NCBI RefSeq assembly: GCF_963678635.1
Contig: NC_087065.1
Coordinates: forward strand, 69,816,956-69,880,955
DNA length: 64,000 nt
Origin: Symsagittifera roscoffensis
Lineage: Eukaryota; Xenacoelomorpha; Acoela; Convolutidae
Reading direction: 5' to 3'
The position numbers and the translations under genes were made by a program. Shown piece by piece: positions 35,635 to 46,785 of the stretch (position 1 is its first letter; each line of letters begins with the position of its first letter). The notes beneath the pieces are model-generated. The model was not told the DNA's origin. It was given only the letters and a program-made list of their open reading frames with translations, and made no database searches.

Positions 35635-37105
35635 AGATTTCTCATTATGTTATTCCATCTGATGAACTTTTCGTTGTGCTTCTTTTCCGTCGGTGTTAAA
35701 GTTCTCGTGCTGATCGGAACGGTGCAGACGGTCAGTACCGCGCACTTGAACATCTGGCAGATAGTGGTAAATAGGCATACCATCATTGATTCCCATTGAG
35801 CTTCTTCCTCATGCGAGCACCTGGACACGTTATTCATGCTAAATAAGATCGTTCTATTCGGAACTCTTGCGGTCATTATATTCGTGGTTCATCAGTTCCA
35901 CCATTCGATACAGCTGCGCTATCGTGTCGCCTCCAAAGGCCATCACTCTGGTGATCCACGAGGTCCTCAAGTTCTGTAGAACTTTCACCAAACTGTCGCC
36001 CAGTATTAAATGTGATGTCCCGAGCGACTGTTGCTGTATGTTTACTGCTGGACTCCAAGTCGATCGATTGAAACATGCTCGCATGTCCGTGTCCGGAACT
36101 CCAGATTTCTTCACCTGGTTGTTTTTCTGTACGTCTAACACTCGGGACATTTTTTTCATTGGCATTTTTCTTATCTTCCTGTCCGGAACATTCGAAGTCG
36201 TCTTTGTGGGTCCGTTGTGGTGTCAGCTTCCGTTCTCTCATCGTTTCTTGGGAGAACTCCACTCTGCCTGTATCGTCGATCGTTCCATATGGTGCAGTCA
36301 CCCCGGAACCTGGCGCACCCCTGCTGGCTACAGGCCGTCCAGCCATTTCTATCAGCTTTTGCACCGTCTGTTGCACGACCGGGTCACCTAGGGTGTCGCT
36401 CGGGTACGGGAGTGTTACTCTGCCGGCTTCTGTCGGAACTTCTATCGTTTGGCTAAGTTCGCGAGTCGTTAGAAGCTCCATCGGGGACTGCCCATGAGGA
36501 AAATCTCTTGCGAGGATTGTCCTTTCCACTGCTGTCGTCAATGCCAGCCGCTCCGATCGCTCCTTATTGCAATCCTCAAACAGTCTTTTCCACATATCTT
36601 TGTCTTCTTCAACACTGAGCAAAGCCTTGGTCACTTGATCCAATTCTATCTTCGTTTCACTTAGCTCTTGTAGATCTTGCATCATCTCATTCGCTTGGAC
36701 TTCCTCTTCTATTCGCGTCTTCTTTGGTGGCACAGCTACTCTCAGTTGTGAACTAGACGAGGCTGCCTCGCTGTTCGTCTCCTCATGCATCCTTCTCAAT
36801 CCAGGCCGAGTTTTGGAAGGGATAGGCATCTCGCCCGATTGGTAGGTCCTGGAACTTCCCAATCCAGGCTCGTTCGCCAAGTCACTCCCTGAGAGAGCCC
36901 CGTTTCTCCACCTCATCACTCTCATGTTTGGGCGGTCTAGTACTCCCCTCTCTCCGTATGCTGCCATCTTTAGGACTTCCGTGGGGCCATCCCCACGGTT
37001 GTCATGCCCCAAGATGTTTATCAGGGCGGTCAGCAACAAGACTACCTCTGGGTCCTCCAGAGCGAAGTCTCGATCCATTAGCCAACGATAGATCGCATCT
37101 ACCAT
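35622..37105 (-). pseudogene. Copy 2 ORF1, downstream duplicate: coiled coil plus SGNH domain, broken
   Basis: Begins at an ATG (37105). The N-terminal domain of about 110 residues has a TE-LKMAAYG block and GSDLANEPGLG. A coiled-coil region follows near residues 140-190. The frame shifts near 36200, and the SGNH part continues in 35854-36165, where block I reads LILGDSL and block II contains FGGDT. A third segment (35622-35876) has block III degraded to MNNVSR and keeps the following VCTVP. The block V region (D-x-x-H) is not present. Compared with the upstream duplicate (38210-39658), offset about 2,553 bp, this one extends further 3' but is more broken. Confidence 0.6.
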
Positions 37106-37549
37106 CGGTCCTACCTATGCCTCTGCCAGGTCCATCAATTCATCTGAGTTGAAGTTATCCATTCTCTTTTCAGGTTCGATTCAATTTGATTTAATGATTT
37201 GACTCAAGTGAGTAGTTAAATGATCAATTAGGATCTAGAAAAGAGGTCACGAATATCACACTTGTCCGTTTCACCTAAATTTCTCGTTAAAATTTATTTA
37301 AAACAGTCAGATAAAAAGATTTTGATCCTAAAATTTATTAAAATTAATCGGTCTCTTAAATTTTGGAACTCGACCTAAGATTGGACAGTCCAAACTTTGG
37401 ATCGATTCCTAAGATCGTTATTCAGTTGTTCATGGTCACTAACTCCCTCTTACCCAGGAACATAATAACATAACACATAACATAACATAACACACATATT
37501 ACACACTACAGATAATTTAGTCTGACGCCCTCTTGCATGTCACCTTAAC
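37106..37549 (-). other. Spacer between macro domain and ORF1 (downstream duplicate)
   Basis: Non-coding, about 444 bp, homologous to 39659-40088. Shared blocks include TCTAGAAAAGAGGTCACGA, GGACAGTCCAAACTTTGG and a run of CATAACA repeats. It could hold a promoter or internal entry element for ORF1, since ORF1 follows a closed pol frame. Confidence 0.5.
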
Positions 37550-38200
37550 TCAGTCTATACTTAAGTAATATTTCTTATGTAAGTATACTTGTATATTAGT
37601 GTCAGAGAAGATTATGTGTATGAGCGCGTACAGTTCCCGAGGATGCAGTCGCCCTCTGTTCGGATCGTAAACTGGAAGCGAAAGCTCCTTCACTTCACTT
37701 TCCACGAGGAAGTCTCTCAATCTCGTCAAGGACAAGACTAGGTTTTCCGGGTCTACGTGCCGCTTCTCCGTCGCCCGTGTCACTAAGAAACATAGGTATT
37801 TTCCCGGTATCTGTGACGCGGCCGGAGGCAAGGCTGCTACGCCCCCTATTCCTGGTCTTTGCTTACAAAGGAATTCTATGTTTTTATTTTCTCTCTTAAA
37901 ATCTGCCGCTAACGCTGTCCTAAAACTCATGTCCGCTGTGATTGCTATCGCACATGTTCAACTTGTGAGTATGAAATCGCTATCTGTTAATATTATGCTA
38001 TTAGACTACTTATTTGGTAAGTTATAATATGACACAACTACCCTCCCTATGTCAGGTTTCTTTGGTTCTTCGCCTGTTTCTGCTTCTAAATCCCCTGTCT
38101 CTCTTGCTATTGTTAAATTTTTATTAATATTTTTTCAGTGTGGGTAAGTCCTACCCCCAATCACCGGACAAAAATATCCATCGACGTCCCGTCGATTGCA
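37550..38200 (-). pseudogene. Macro-like domain at pol C-terminus, downstream duplicate
   Basis: The intact 126-residue part (37550-37930) contains FLVTRATEK, LSLTRLRDF, PVYDPNRGRL and HKKYYLSI, matching the C-terminus of the copy 1 pol frame almost position by position. Further upstream the integrase tail is in other frames, with the conserved hairpin-forming stretch near 38142-38196. Family reasoning and doubts are given under 61005-62780. Because this duplicate lacks an upstream integrase in frame, it could not have been made as part of pol. Confidence 0.6.
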
Positions 38201-38209
38201 TACCGGGTA

Positions 38210-39658
38210 TCAAGTCGAGATTGGAAGCCGGAATGAGTAGTCGCTTAAGAGGAAGTCCCCGATCCTAGTTCTACCGATCCTAGTTCTACCCCGTAGTGCT
38301 TCTTCCTCATCCGAGCTTCTCGAGATGTTATTTGTCCCAACTAGGATCGTTACATTAGAGATTCTCCCTGGGTTCATCAACTCCACCATCCGAAATAACT
38401 GGGCTATCGTCGCGCCTCCAAAAGCCATCACCGTGGTGATCCAGAAAGTCCTCAATTTTGAGAGCACTCTGACGAAGCTGTCTCCCAGTATCAGATGTGA
38501 TGTCCCCAGTGGTGGTTGCTGCAGGTTTACTGCCGGGTTCCAGGTCGCTCGATTGAAGCAAGCTCTCGGATCCGCCTCTGAAACTCCTGTGAAGTTATAC
38601 TTCAACTGATTATTCTTATGTACATCCATTACCCGTAACACTTTCTTCGCCGGCATCTTTCTTATCTTCTTCCTGTCTGGGACTTTTGAGCTCCCCATTG
38701 GTAGCGTTGCATCACTAACTCCCCTTTTGGTCATTACGTCTTGGGAGAGCTGTACTCTGCCCATATCGTCAACCGTTCCATAGGATGCAGTCACCCCGGA
38801 ACCTGGCGCATTCCTGTTGGTCGCTAGTCGTCCAGCTGTCCCTATCAGCTTCCTCATCGTCTGCTCCACGACTGGGTCACCTAAGGTATCACTCGGGTCC
38901 GGGATTGTCACTCGACCTGTTGTAGCTGGGAGTCGCGTTTCTGTCGTTTGACTCATTTCTCGAGGCGTCAAGAGCTCCATCGGGGACACCCTGCAAGGAA
39001 TACTCCTTGCAGGTATCACTTTTTCCACGGCGGTTGTCAATGCCACCCGCTCCGATCGCTCCTTGTAGTCCCGCCTCAAGCGTTCAATTTCTTCACCCTG
39101 CTCTTTGTTGCAGTCTTCAAACAATCTCTTCCACATGTCTCTGTCGTCCTCCGTAATGAGCATGGTCTTAGTCACTTCATCCAGCTCCTTCCTGGTCCTT
39201 TCCAGCTCATCTTTCATCCCATCTAAATCTTGCATGGTTTGGTTCGTTTGAACCCCCTGTTCTACTCTCACCCTCTTTGATGGCACAGCTATTCTCAGTG
39301 GTGAACTAGACGAGGCAGCCTCGCTGTTCATCTCTTGATGCATTCTCCTCAGCCCAGGCTTGGGCTTGGAGGGCAAAGGCATCTCACCTGGTTGATAAGT
39401 CCTAGAACTTCCCAATCCAGGCTCGTTCGCCAAGTCACTCCCTGAGAGAGCCCCGTTTCTCCACCTCATCAATCTCATGTTCGGGCGGTCTAGTACTCCT
39501 TGTTGTCCATATGCTGCCATCAATAAGAGTTCTGTGGGGCGGTTTCCACGGTTATCGAGCCCTAAGTTGTTTGTCAAGGCGACCAGCAACATGACCACCT
39601 CTGGGTCCTCCAGAGCGAAATCTCGGTTCATCAGCCGAGGATAGATCGCATCTATCAT
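38210..39658 (-). CDS. ORF1, upstream duplicate: N-terminal domain, coiled coil, SGNH domain (3' truncated)
   Basis: A 482-residue frame from an ATG. Residues 1-105 form a conserved N-terminal domain shared with copy 1 (TE-LLMAAYG, RWRNGALSGSDLA, PGLG, GEMPLPS). Residues about 145-210 form a charged coiled coil. Residues about 385-460 begin an SGNH/GDSL hydrolase fold: block I LILGDSF (GDS 392-394), block II AFGGAT, block III VGTNNIS (GTNN 441-444). Block V (D-x-x-H) is missing, because the frame runs into the duplication junction at about 38240 and ends in foreign codons. A 15-bp tandem duplication (GATCCTAGTTCTACC, 38267-38296) sits at the junction. SGNH domains also occur in LINE ORF1 proteins and in rotifer Terminons; their presence in a Ty3-like element is unusual. 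Catalysis is unlikely without block V. Confidence 0.65.
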   Translation of the reverse strand: MIDAIYPRLMNRDFALEDPEVVMLLVALTNNLGLDNRGNRPTELLLMAAYGQQGVLDRPNMRLMRWRNGALSGSDLANEPGLGSSRTYQPGEMPLPSKPKPGLRRMHQEMNSEAASSSSPLRIAVPSKRVRVEQGVQTNQTMQDLDGMKDELERTRKELDEVTKTMLITEDDRDMWKRLFEDCNKEQGEEIERLRRDYKERSERVALTTAVEKVIPARSIPCRVSPMELLTPREMSQTTETRLPATTGRVTIPDPSDTLGDPVVEQTMRKLIGTAGRLATNRNAPGSGVTASYGTVDDMGRVQLSQDVMTKRGVSDATLPMGSSKVPDRKKIRKMPAKKVLRVMDVHKNNQLKYNFTGVSEADPRACFNRATWNPAVNLQQPPLGTSHLILGDSFVRVLSKLRTFWITTVMAFGGATIAQLFRMVELMNPGRISNVTILVGTNNISRSSDEEEALRGRTRIGRTRIGDFLLSDYSFRLPIST

Positions 39659-40088
39659 CGGTCCTACACACGCCTCCGCTAGGGCATCAGTTCATCCAAG
39701 TCGAAATTATCCATTTATCTTGATTCGGTTTTGATTATCAGTTTGCACAATTGAAATCTGATGAATAATTAAATGATCAATCAGCATCTAGAAAAGAGGT
39801 CACGAGTGTCACATTTGTCAACATTTACTCCAAATTTTGCATTAAAATTAATTTAAAACAGTCAGATGAAATGTTTTTGATCTTAAGATATATTAAAATC
39901 AGTTTATTGCTAAAATTTTGGAATTCGACCTAAGAATGGACAGTCCAAACTTTGGGTCTGCTCCTTTGATTATCGTTCGGTCATTCGTGGTCACTAACCC
40001 TTCCATACTCAACGTCCTAATAACATAACACTTAGCATATCACGTATAACACAACACCTCCTACACCCAACCTACACTCAACCTACAC
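39659..40088 (-). other. Spacer between macro domain and ORF1 (upstream duplicate)
   Basis: Non-coding counterpart of 37106-37549. The 430-bp length is close to the 444 and 482 bp of the other two spacers, which supports a fixed arrangement. It contains three or more CCTACACTCAA repeats near 40066-40098. Confidence 0.5.
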
Positions 40089-40899
40089 TCAACCTACACA
40101 GCTTATACTCAAATAGTATTTCTTATGTAAATTCACTTGTATGTTAGTATCAGAAAAGATTACGTGTATCAATGCATACAGCTCCTGTGGATACAGTCTT
40201 CTACGGTTTGGGTCGTATACTGAAAGCGAGAGCTCCTTTACCTCTCTCTCCACAAGGAAGTCTCTCAGTCTCGTCAAAGACAACACCAAGTCTTCAGGGT
40301 CCACATTCTGCTTCTCCGTCGCCCTCGTCACCAAGAAGCATAGCTACTTTCCTGGTATTTGCGAAGCCGCCGGAGGCAAGGCTGCTACACCTCCTATTCC
40401 TGGTCTTTGCTTCCACAGGAATTCTATAATTTTTTATTCTCTCTTAAAATCTGCTGCTAACGCTGTCTCAAAACTCATGTCCGCTGTGATTGCTATCGCA
40501 CATGTCCTATCTGTGAGTATAAAATTTGTTAGTTTTATGCTATTTGAAAACTCATTTGGCAGGTTAAAATATGACTCTGCTACTCTCCCTATATCTGGTT
40601 TCTTTGGATCTTCGCCTAACTCAGCTTCTAGATCACCTGTTTCTCTTGCTACTTTTTATTTTTTTTATTAATAATTTTTCTGTGTGGGTAAGTCCTACAC
40701 CCACTCCCCGGACAAAAATCTCCCTCGACTTCCCTGTGGATCGCATACCGGATATTAAGTTGAGATTGGACGCAGAAATAATTAATTGCCCTTCCTGGGC
40801 TGCGCAGGAAGGATTATCAATGTCGTTTTTTATGTATTTCATGCTCTCACGGTCTACGTCCTGCATCGTGACACTGATCTCCTTGGGGTCCGATCTCAT
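40089..40899 (-). pseudogene. Pol tail and macro-like domain, upstream duplicate, broken
   Basis: The segment 40089-40334 holds VTRATEK, LSLTRLRDF, VYDPNRRRL and HKKYYLSI, homologous to 61005-61250. The segment 40633-40899 contains the pol linker with FVRGVGVGLTHT, also found in copy 1. The part between them is coding-like in changing frames. It follows the integrase C-terminal region of copy 2 and is therefore the original macro domain of that copy. Confidence 0.6.
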
Positions 40900-41087
40900 T
40901 CCGTTTAACCACTATATTTCTTGTTCGTATAATTGCTTTTGCTCGTCATCGAACTCTACTTCGGGTTCAGACCGGTCATCGATCCACTCCTCGTCTTGGT
41001 CATCGACAATGTCTATGTCCTGTGACGCGGGTATCTCCTCTAGACCCACCAATTCTTCCGCTATCTCCTTCAGATCTATCCTGTCTA

Positions 41088-41807
41088 CTATGAAGTCGTC
41101 TCCGTAAGGGTGTACTTCTTCGTGATTCTTTGCCTGTCACTCTGTCGTGTCTGCAGTGCAAATGGTAGATCTGGTTCCAAGTTCATGGGAACCTTTATCT
41201 GTTCGGGGTCTCGCCAGTCCTCTTCTGCGTAGGTTGAGGTTTCTTCGTCTGCTTCAATTATCTCAATGGAATCCAGGTCCAGAGGTGGAATCGTTTCTTC
41301 CTCCATGATTTAATTCCCATCATTCTTTCCCCTGATGCACTTTTCATTGACTTCACAGGCAGGGTCCATCATCATATAATCAACCTCTTCCATGTCCTCA
41401 GGTATACACCAGTCCTCTGTGGATGGGTTGTGTGGCTTAATGTTTTCATAGTGAGCGGCTCGGCCAGTATTCAGTCTGTAAAAACGCCCCTCTTGGTGCA
41501 CCTCCGTTATCATGAACGATCCCGTCCACTTCTTTAGGAGCTTCTTAGTCCCCTTAGGTGATATAACGTTTTGCAATACCCATACGTAGTCTCCTACTGA
41601 GTAAGTTTTTGCACCAGCTGCTTTTTTATCAAACCTTTTTTTCTGCCTTGCTTGTGCCTGCTGAGTATTTCGTCTACACAAGTCGTTTATTTCTTGATGA
41701 CGTCTAATCACATCCTTTACATAAACTTGTGGTGATGTTCTCTTAACCTCATACTCTGGGTGAAATAAAGTCAAAGGCAAAAACTTTTCGTGTCCAGTCA
41801 ACATCAT
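41088..41807 (-). pseudogene. Copy 2 integrase C-terminal (GPY/F-type) region and acidic tail
   Basis: The frame 41310-41807 (165 residues) matches the 591-residue frame of copy 1. It has an LTG start, a CRRNTQQAQARQKKRFDKKA block and KKWTGSFMITEVHQEGRFYRL, the GPY/F-type module that helps target-site binding in Ty3/Gypsy integrases (GPF in copy 1 is GSF here). It also retains AHYENIKPH. A second frame (41088-41306) carries the acidic EEDW-DPEQ stretch. A stop separates the two. Confidence 0.7.
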
Positions 41808-41878
41808 GAGTGGACTAATTCCGGTGGTGGAGTGTTGCGTGCTGTTCTAAGCTCCCATTACTTGTGGAAGGTATCTGT

Positions 41879-41942
41879 CAGTCATCTATCTAGAACAGTA
41901 CACCCTCAGTCAGTCATCTATCTAGAACAGTACACCCTCAGC
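41879..41942. repeat. 32-bp tandem duplication inside the integrase gene
   Basis: CAGTCATCTATCTAGAACAG and the 12 bases after it are present twice in tandem (41879-41910, 41911-41942). The unit is not a multiple of three, so it breaks the frame right after the integrase catalytic core. Copy 1 has a different, 14-bp duplication at the homologous place (62791-62817). Confidence 0.9.
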
Positions 41943-42018
41943 ATCGACACCAGCGTCCGATTTTCCCTCTCTACTAAGCCATTCGTCTGGGGATGATACG
42001 TCGTTGAGTGGGCCTAAG

Positions 42019-42258
42019 CTACTTGAGAACGTTTTTAGTAAGTTCTTCTACGAAGGCTGTTCCATTGTCCGATTGAAATGTCACTGGGCATCCGTGCCTC
42101 GCTAACCGCGTTTTGATTAGATGTTCACATGTCTCTTCTGCTGAGGCAATCATGCAGGGCACGGCCTCTGCGTATTTCGTGAAGTGATCGATCATGACCA
42201 GGACCTGATTATAGCCACTGTCTGTTATATATATCATCTGGTGGTCAATCTGCACCAC
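42019..42258 (-). pseudogene. Copy 2 integrase catalytic core, truncated
   Basis: A retroviral-type integrase core (rve). The first catalytic Asp is in VQIDHQ (residue 5) and the second in FQSDNG (residue 64). The frame stops before the catalytic Glu. The Glu-containing block (HSTTYHPQTNGLVE) follows in another frame at about 41940-42000, just before the 32-bp duplication. The strand-transfer enzyme is therefore not made from this copy. Confidence 0.8.
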
Positions 42259-42282
42259 CTCGTTAAATTCAGATGACTCAAT

Positions 42283-42816
42283 TCAATACAATGGAAATCG
42301 CAATTTCCTTGGGTTCTTGACTTGTTGAAATGGCAGACGTGCTGTTACCCACTTTTCATGTGCTTTTTTCATCCCAGGCCACTTAGAGCGTTTCAGGATC
42401 CTTTGATATACTTTATCAATTCCCTGGTGGCCCATCTGATCATGCGGCCTGAATAAAAGTTCTGTCTGATAGAGTTGCGGCAACAGTATTGCGTTATATT
42501 TGTACAGGACTTTGTCTTCCTCTCTTCTCTTAAAAGCCACGATCCCATCCTTGTTCAGGTATATCCTTCCCTCTTTCTGCATAAAGTACTGTCTCAGAAT
42601 ACGGTAACTGTCTGTCTCCAGATCACCTTTGTCTGGTGCCCCATTCTCGATCCACCTTTTCAAATTGCTCGTCATGTGGTCGTTTCTTTGCGCCCTTAGT
42701 AGGTCCGAGGGTCTGTATCTCGCCTTCAAGTAAGTCTTCATGACCCTCAGTTGACTACTCAGCTCATCGGGTTGATGCGCGTCATCTTCCATCTTCACAC
42801 ACCAAATTTTCGCCAA
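42283..42816 (-). pseudogene. Copy 2 integrase N-terminal zinc-binding domain, cysteines lost
   Basis: A 177-residue frame covering the linker after RNase H and the integrase N-terminal domain. The two His of the HHCC motif are present (HDQMGH), but the positions of both Cys are Arg and Phe (TARLPF). Copy 1 has the intact pair (ACLAC). A TGA at about 42280 separates this domain from the catalytic core. Confidence 0.75.
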
Positions 42817-42864
42817 TGGTTCTGTCTCTTGTTTGAACAGTTGAAGATCAGTTCTGACTAATTC

Positions 42865-43876
42865 CTACTGCGGTAACAAGCTCAATGAACGTTTTGATAA
42901 CGCTTTTGTTTCCAGATCATCCGCTGCGTTGCCAACGACTCTATCACCGGGTACTAGGTAGCGATCACTGTCAGGGTCTTGATACGCCTCCCTGTCCAAG
43001 TCTCTTGCTCGAGTCTCCACTAGGAACGTGTGGAACGCTATCTCTGACATTTCTGAACCTGTGCTGGAGAACTTGTCTGAGTAGGTGTCGATTTCTGAAA
43101 TCCTCGAGTTGTTGTCAACGGACGAGTCTGCCACGGAGCACGTCTCCATTGCTGGTTCCGATCTATACGCTCTGCTCATCCATCTAAACTCCAAGGACAA
43201 TGTCTTATCCTCCTGGTCTTGCTCCTGCACAGGACCACTTTCTTTAGCATCCGAATCCCCGGATAAATTTTTTTGTTTCTGGTTATGTTCATTGCCTGGA
43301 CAACTTTCATTGACGTCCTTCTCCCAGGAAAAACTTTCTTGCTTCGGTTTTTCTTCAATATCTCTCAAACGTGACTTCTGTTCGGGATTCTCAAAGGTGA
43401 CAGTCGTTCTGTTTTCCGATCTCCTGTTCTTTTTTTAATATAATGTGCTCATTAAAACGCTTTGAGGAATCGAGAATACCAGTTGCTGAACTACCGTCTT
43501 GCAATCCCTTTCGTTTTCCTTGTCCTTGTGCTGGCGCCTTGATGTCACTTTCTCTTCACTTTGATGGCACTTTCTCTTCACTTTAGCTCTGACTGTCAGC
43601 GATGCCATGGCTGATGCCCATTTGGGGTCATCTCTAGTCACTTCTCTCTCCAGCAATCCACCCAGCATCCGCATCACTTTGCAGTGTGACCTGCACCGTT
43701 TTATCCACCAATGAGAGGCTGTTTATGTTCATACGAGAGAGTTCCTGTTGGACCAGGTTCGAGCGTAGCAACAGATCCAAAGGCACCGGGTCCTTCTTTG
43801 ATAAGATCTTTATTTCTGCTGCCTCCTCCACAGGTAACTCCGGGTGTTCCGGTACTGGATGTCCAGATTTGCCCAA
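42865..43876 (-). pseudogene. Copy 2 RNase H-integrase linker, charged, broken
   Basis: Segments 43634-43876, 43435-43677 and 42865-43368 are acidic and Ser/Lys-rich with no recognised fold. The last one lies where copy 1 has its MSGECEKWDEDSEASS-type acidic stretch. Such long tether regions are variable in Ty3/Gypsy pol proteins. I see no chromodomain. Confidence 0.45.
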
Positions 43877-44370
43877 CTATTTCGTCAAGGGAAGCGCATC
43901 ATAAGTTTCTCTGCTCAGAAACGAAAACCCTTCCTTGATTTCTGCCTGATTGGCTTGCTTCTGTTCCAATCTTTTATAGAACTCAGTCTTCTTGCTGAGG
44001 CTGTCAGCATTTTGGTGTTTTTCACGCTCGATTATCATGTGGTAGCCGTCTAACCTGACTAACCATCGACCAATATAGCTCTGGTCCATCGAGTACGTCT
44101 GCAACCAGGATAACGCTCTATTGTCCACGCGTAGCTTAAAGGGAGCGCTACCCAAGTATGCGCGGTACTTCTCCACGAATGTGACCCTTGCGAACATTTC
44201 TGATTATGGTGCACCATATTTCAATTCAGTGTCACTCAACACTTTACTGCTATATGCAATGGGACGCAGAACTGTTCTCCCTATCCATTCTTGCTCCTGA
44301 TGCAATATCCCTGAGATAACTACTACTGATGCATCAGTGTCGAGAACGTACATGCCCTTCTCTTTGGGCA
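43877..44370 (-). pseudogene. Copy 2 RNase H domain, one internal stop
   Basis: Reading in the frame that ends at 43877, the first catalytic acidic residues are in VLDTDAS (about 44340) and the conserved LRVDNRALSWL lies near 44130. HQNADSLSKKTEFY (about 43985-44020) is the usual end of Ty3/Gypsy RNase H. A TAA interrupts the frame at about 44204. It would degrade the RNA strand of RNA-DNA hybrids during reverse transcription. Confidence 0.75.
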
Positions 44371-45729
44371 TGACTAGCACTGGCGCCTCGAACAGTTCCC
44401 GCTTTATATTCTCGAAGGCATTCTAAGCTTCTATGTTTCACTCGAACTTCTTTCTTTTTTTTGCGCATCAGTTTCTGCAAGGGGTACACCTTGTCTGCGT
44501 ATCCTTTTAAGAAATCACGGTAGTAATTGGCAAACCGCAGGAAGCTCATGATTTGTGTGTCCGTTCTGGGGGCCTTCCATGTCAACACGGCTTCGATTGC
44601 TTCCGGGTCCGGCCTTACGCCATGCCTGTCCACCATTCTTCCCAGGTACTTGATTGAACCCCTAAGGTATTCACATTTCGATGGTTTGCATTTCAAGCCT
44701 GCTCTTTTCATGCATCCAAAGATCTCATCAAGTCTATCAAGGTGGTCTGCCAAGGTTGGTGTTACTATGACCACGTCATCCACGAAGCACATCACAAGAT
44801 TCCCGTACTTTTTCGTTACTCCGGTCAAAGCCTGAGCCATCAGTCTTTGAAAGGTCGCTGCGGCGTTGCACAAGCCAAAGGGCATCCTCTTCCACTGGTA
44901 CAATCCCAATTCACATGCGAATCCGGTGTTTTCTCTGTCCCTATTCCGCAGAGGGACCTGCCAGAAGGCAGAGCCCAAGTCCCATGTTGTGAAAAACTTG
45001 GCATCGCCAAGTTTCGAGAGGCTCTCATCTATCCGCGGTATCGGGTAGGCATCTTTTGTTGTTACTGCGTTTAGGTAACGAAAGTCGCATCAGAACCTAA
45101 GCTGTCCACCTTTTTTTGGCCATGACAACCCCACAACCCCACAACCCCACAAGCCCCACAAGCGACTTCGAAGGTTCTATGATGTCGTATTCAAGCAACA
45201 TTTCTATTTCTGCTCTGCACGCCTCCGATTTGTGAGGTGTCATGCGTCTTGTATCTTCCCTATGGGGAAAGGCGCCCTCTTCTAGTTCAATTTCGTGCTC
45301 AACAAAATTGCAACAACTGATATCCGCTTTATAATTTGAAAAAACATCCGCATTCCGATTTAAAACCGCCCTTAAAGTTTCAAATTCCCCCTCACTTATT
45401 TTCCCTTTCAAGTGTTCTATTTCCAGCAAAACCGGTTTGTCGGAATCTAGTTCATATGACGAGGGGCGTTCCGGAATATTAGAGCAGCTCGATAAGCCGT
45501 CATCCGTTTCGGATTTCATTGAAAACAGTTTATTAAAAGATTTCAATTCATTAATTCTCTTTAAAATCAAATATTTGTTGGCATGGCTGGGGCAGTCCTT
45601 CACATTATGTCTTCTCAAGTTTTTTGTCTCCTCATAGTCGGTCCTGATCGGCATACCATAACTAAGCTTCTTTCCCAGCTGGTTTGAAACCGTGGTGTCC
45701 AGTGTGTTCAATAACACACTGGCACACAA
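44334..45729 (-). pseudogene. Copy 2 Ty3/Gypsy reverse transcriptase, broken between fingers and palm
   Basis: Segment 45097-45729 holds the N-terminal linker and the fingers (HEIELEEGAFPHREDTRRM-type block, then VVMAKK). Segment 44334-44978 holds the palm and connection: GSAFWQVPL, MPFGLCNAAATFQRLM, the catalytic FVDD (residues 65-68, about 44775-44786), and FLRFANYYRDFLKGYADK. Between the two lie an expanded CCCCACAA repeat (45121-45160), a homopolymer frameshift and a TGA. FVDD in place of YVDD and the block order are typical of Ty3/Gypsy. The domain order PR-RT-RH-IN confirms the superfamily. Confidence 0.85.
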
Positions 45730-45840
45730 TCCGTTTCATCTTACTGAGAAGCTTCGGCCTAAAATCTCTGTGCTTTGACTCTTTGGGTTGGGTACCAAAC
45801 AAACTTTTTACTATCACTTAATGAGTTTAAATTTCTCATC

Positions 45841-46785
45841 CTAAAACCTTACAGCAGCCTTTCCGGGCTGTAGTTTTACTTTTCTGTCCAAAAATAATGG
45901 CACATTGATCTCATCCGTTATTATTCTATTAATCGGTCTCCTAACATACTTCCGGTCCGGGTTTCTAATCCTTATTTGTCCATTGTACAAGTCAATTGTC
46001 ACATCGAAATTTCTGACCAAGCCACGGCCCAAGATGAATTGGTCTGAGTCGTCCATGTGAAGGACCGTTATTGGTGTTCTTCCGGCTACGTGGATTGCTC
46101 CGCGGTTGGCTGCTGCCAATCCGAGGTTTGTCGGATTTAAGTCTTCCCTCGTGAAGCCCGTTCTCTCCCAAATCTTTACTGGCATCACGCTTACCACCGC
46201 TCCTGTATCTAGAAGTCCTGTTGCTCCGATTTTCTTCACATTGGTGTCTAGCAGATGTGCAGTCACATCTGCTTCGTATCCTATGTGTACCGCATCTTGC
46301 TCCTCCATGGCATCATAGCCGATTCTATGGACCCTAAGTTCTTCTTGACCCAAGTAGATCTGCCCTATTTGGTCACTATCTGTAGTGACATAGGTTCTAG
46401 TATAGATACTGATCCCGTCCGCGTTCAACATCACATGATATGGTCCATAGAATTTCACATAGAGCCCGTGGAGTTTCTTTATTCGAGTGCCAACTGTTGT
46501 CAACAACGCTCGCACAGCTCGTGACTCAGTGCGTGGCTCTACCTGTCTCAGATAATCTGCATATGTATCCAAATGCATCATAGTGAACTCTGAGGGTTCA
46601 CTTAGGTTCCTGATCACTTGATGTCCGCCACTGAGATTGTTGACTGTATTTTGCTTCCATGTGGCACCATGCCGAATGTGTGCCCTAAGATCACATATAT
46701 TTTCTTGCTCAAACTGCTTGGTGCTTTCGTTTCTTCGACCTCCGATGCTTCGAAGGCGTTTAGCCTTTCCCCTGAGTTTTCTCAT
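45841..46785 (-). CDS. Retroelement aspartic protease, 314 residues
   Basis: An intact frame. The active-site motif LLDTGAVVSVMP is at residues 191-202 (DTG 193-195), and the second conserved block FILGRGLVRNFDV is at 250-262. This is a retropepsin-like protease that would cleave Gag-Pol. The N-terminal 110 residues are a linker with no known fold. It overlaps the preceding frame by 26 bases and is in a different frame from the following RT segment (the gap 45730-45840 carries stops), so the pol frame is not continuous as read. Confidence 0.75.
   Translation of the reverse strand: MRKLRGKAKRLRSIGGRRNESTKQFEQENICDLRAHIRHGATWKQNTVNNLSGGHQVIRNLSEPSEFTMMHLDTYADYLRQVEPRTESRAVRALLTTVGTRIKKLHGLYVKFYGPYHVMLNADGISIYTRTYVTTDSDQIGQIYLGQEELRVHRIGYDAMEEQDAVHIGYEADVTAHLLDTNVKKIGATGLLDTGAVVSVMPVKIWERTGFTREDLNPTNLGLAAANRGAIHVAGRTPITVLHMDDSDQFILGRGLVRNFDVTIDLYNGQIRIRNPDRKYVRRPINRIITDEINVPLFLDRKVKLQPGKAAVRF

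Noticed and set aside
29712-36497. Many plus-strand frames opposite the polyprotein, up to 218 codons
   Set aside because: Antisense shadows of the minus-strand coding sequence, which alone shows conserved residues between copies.
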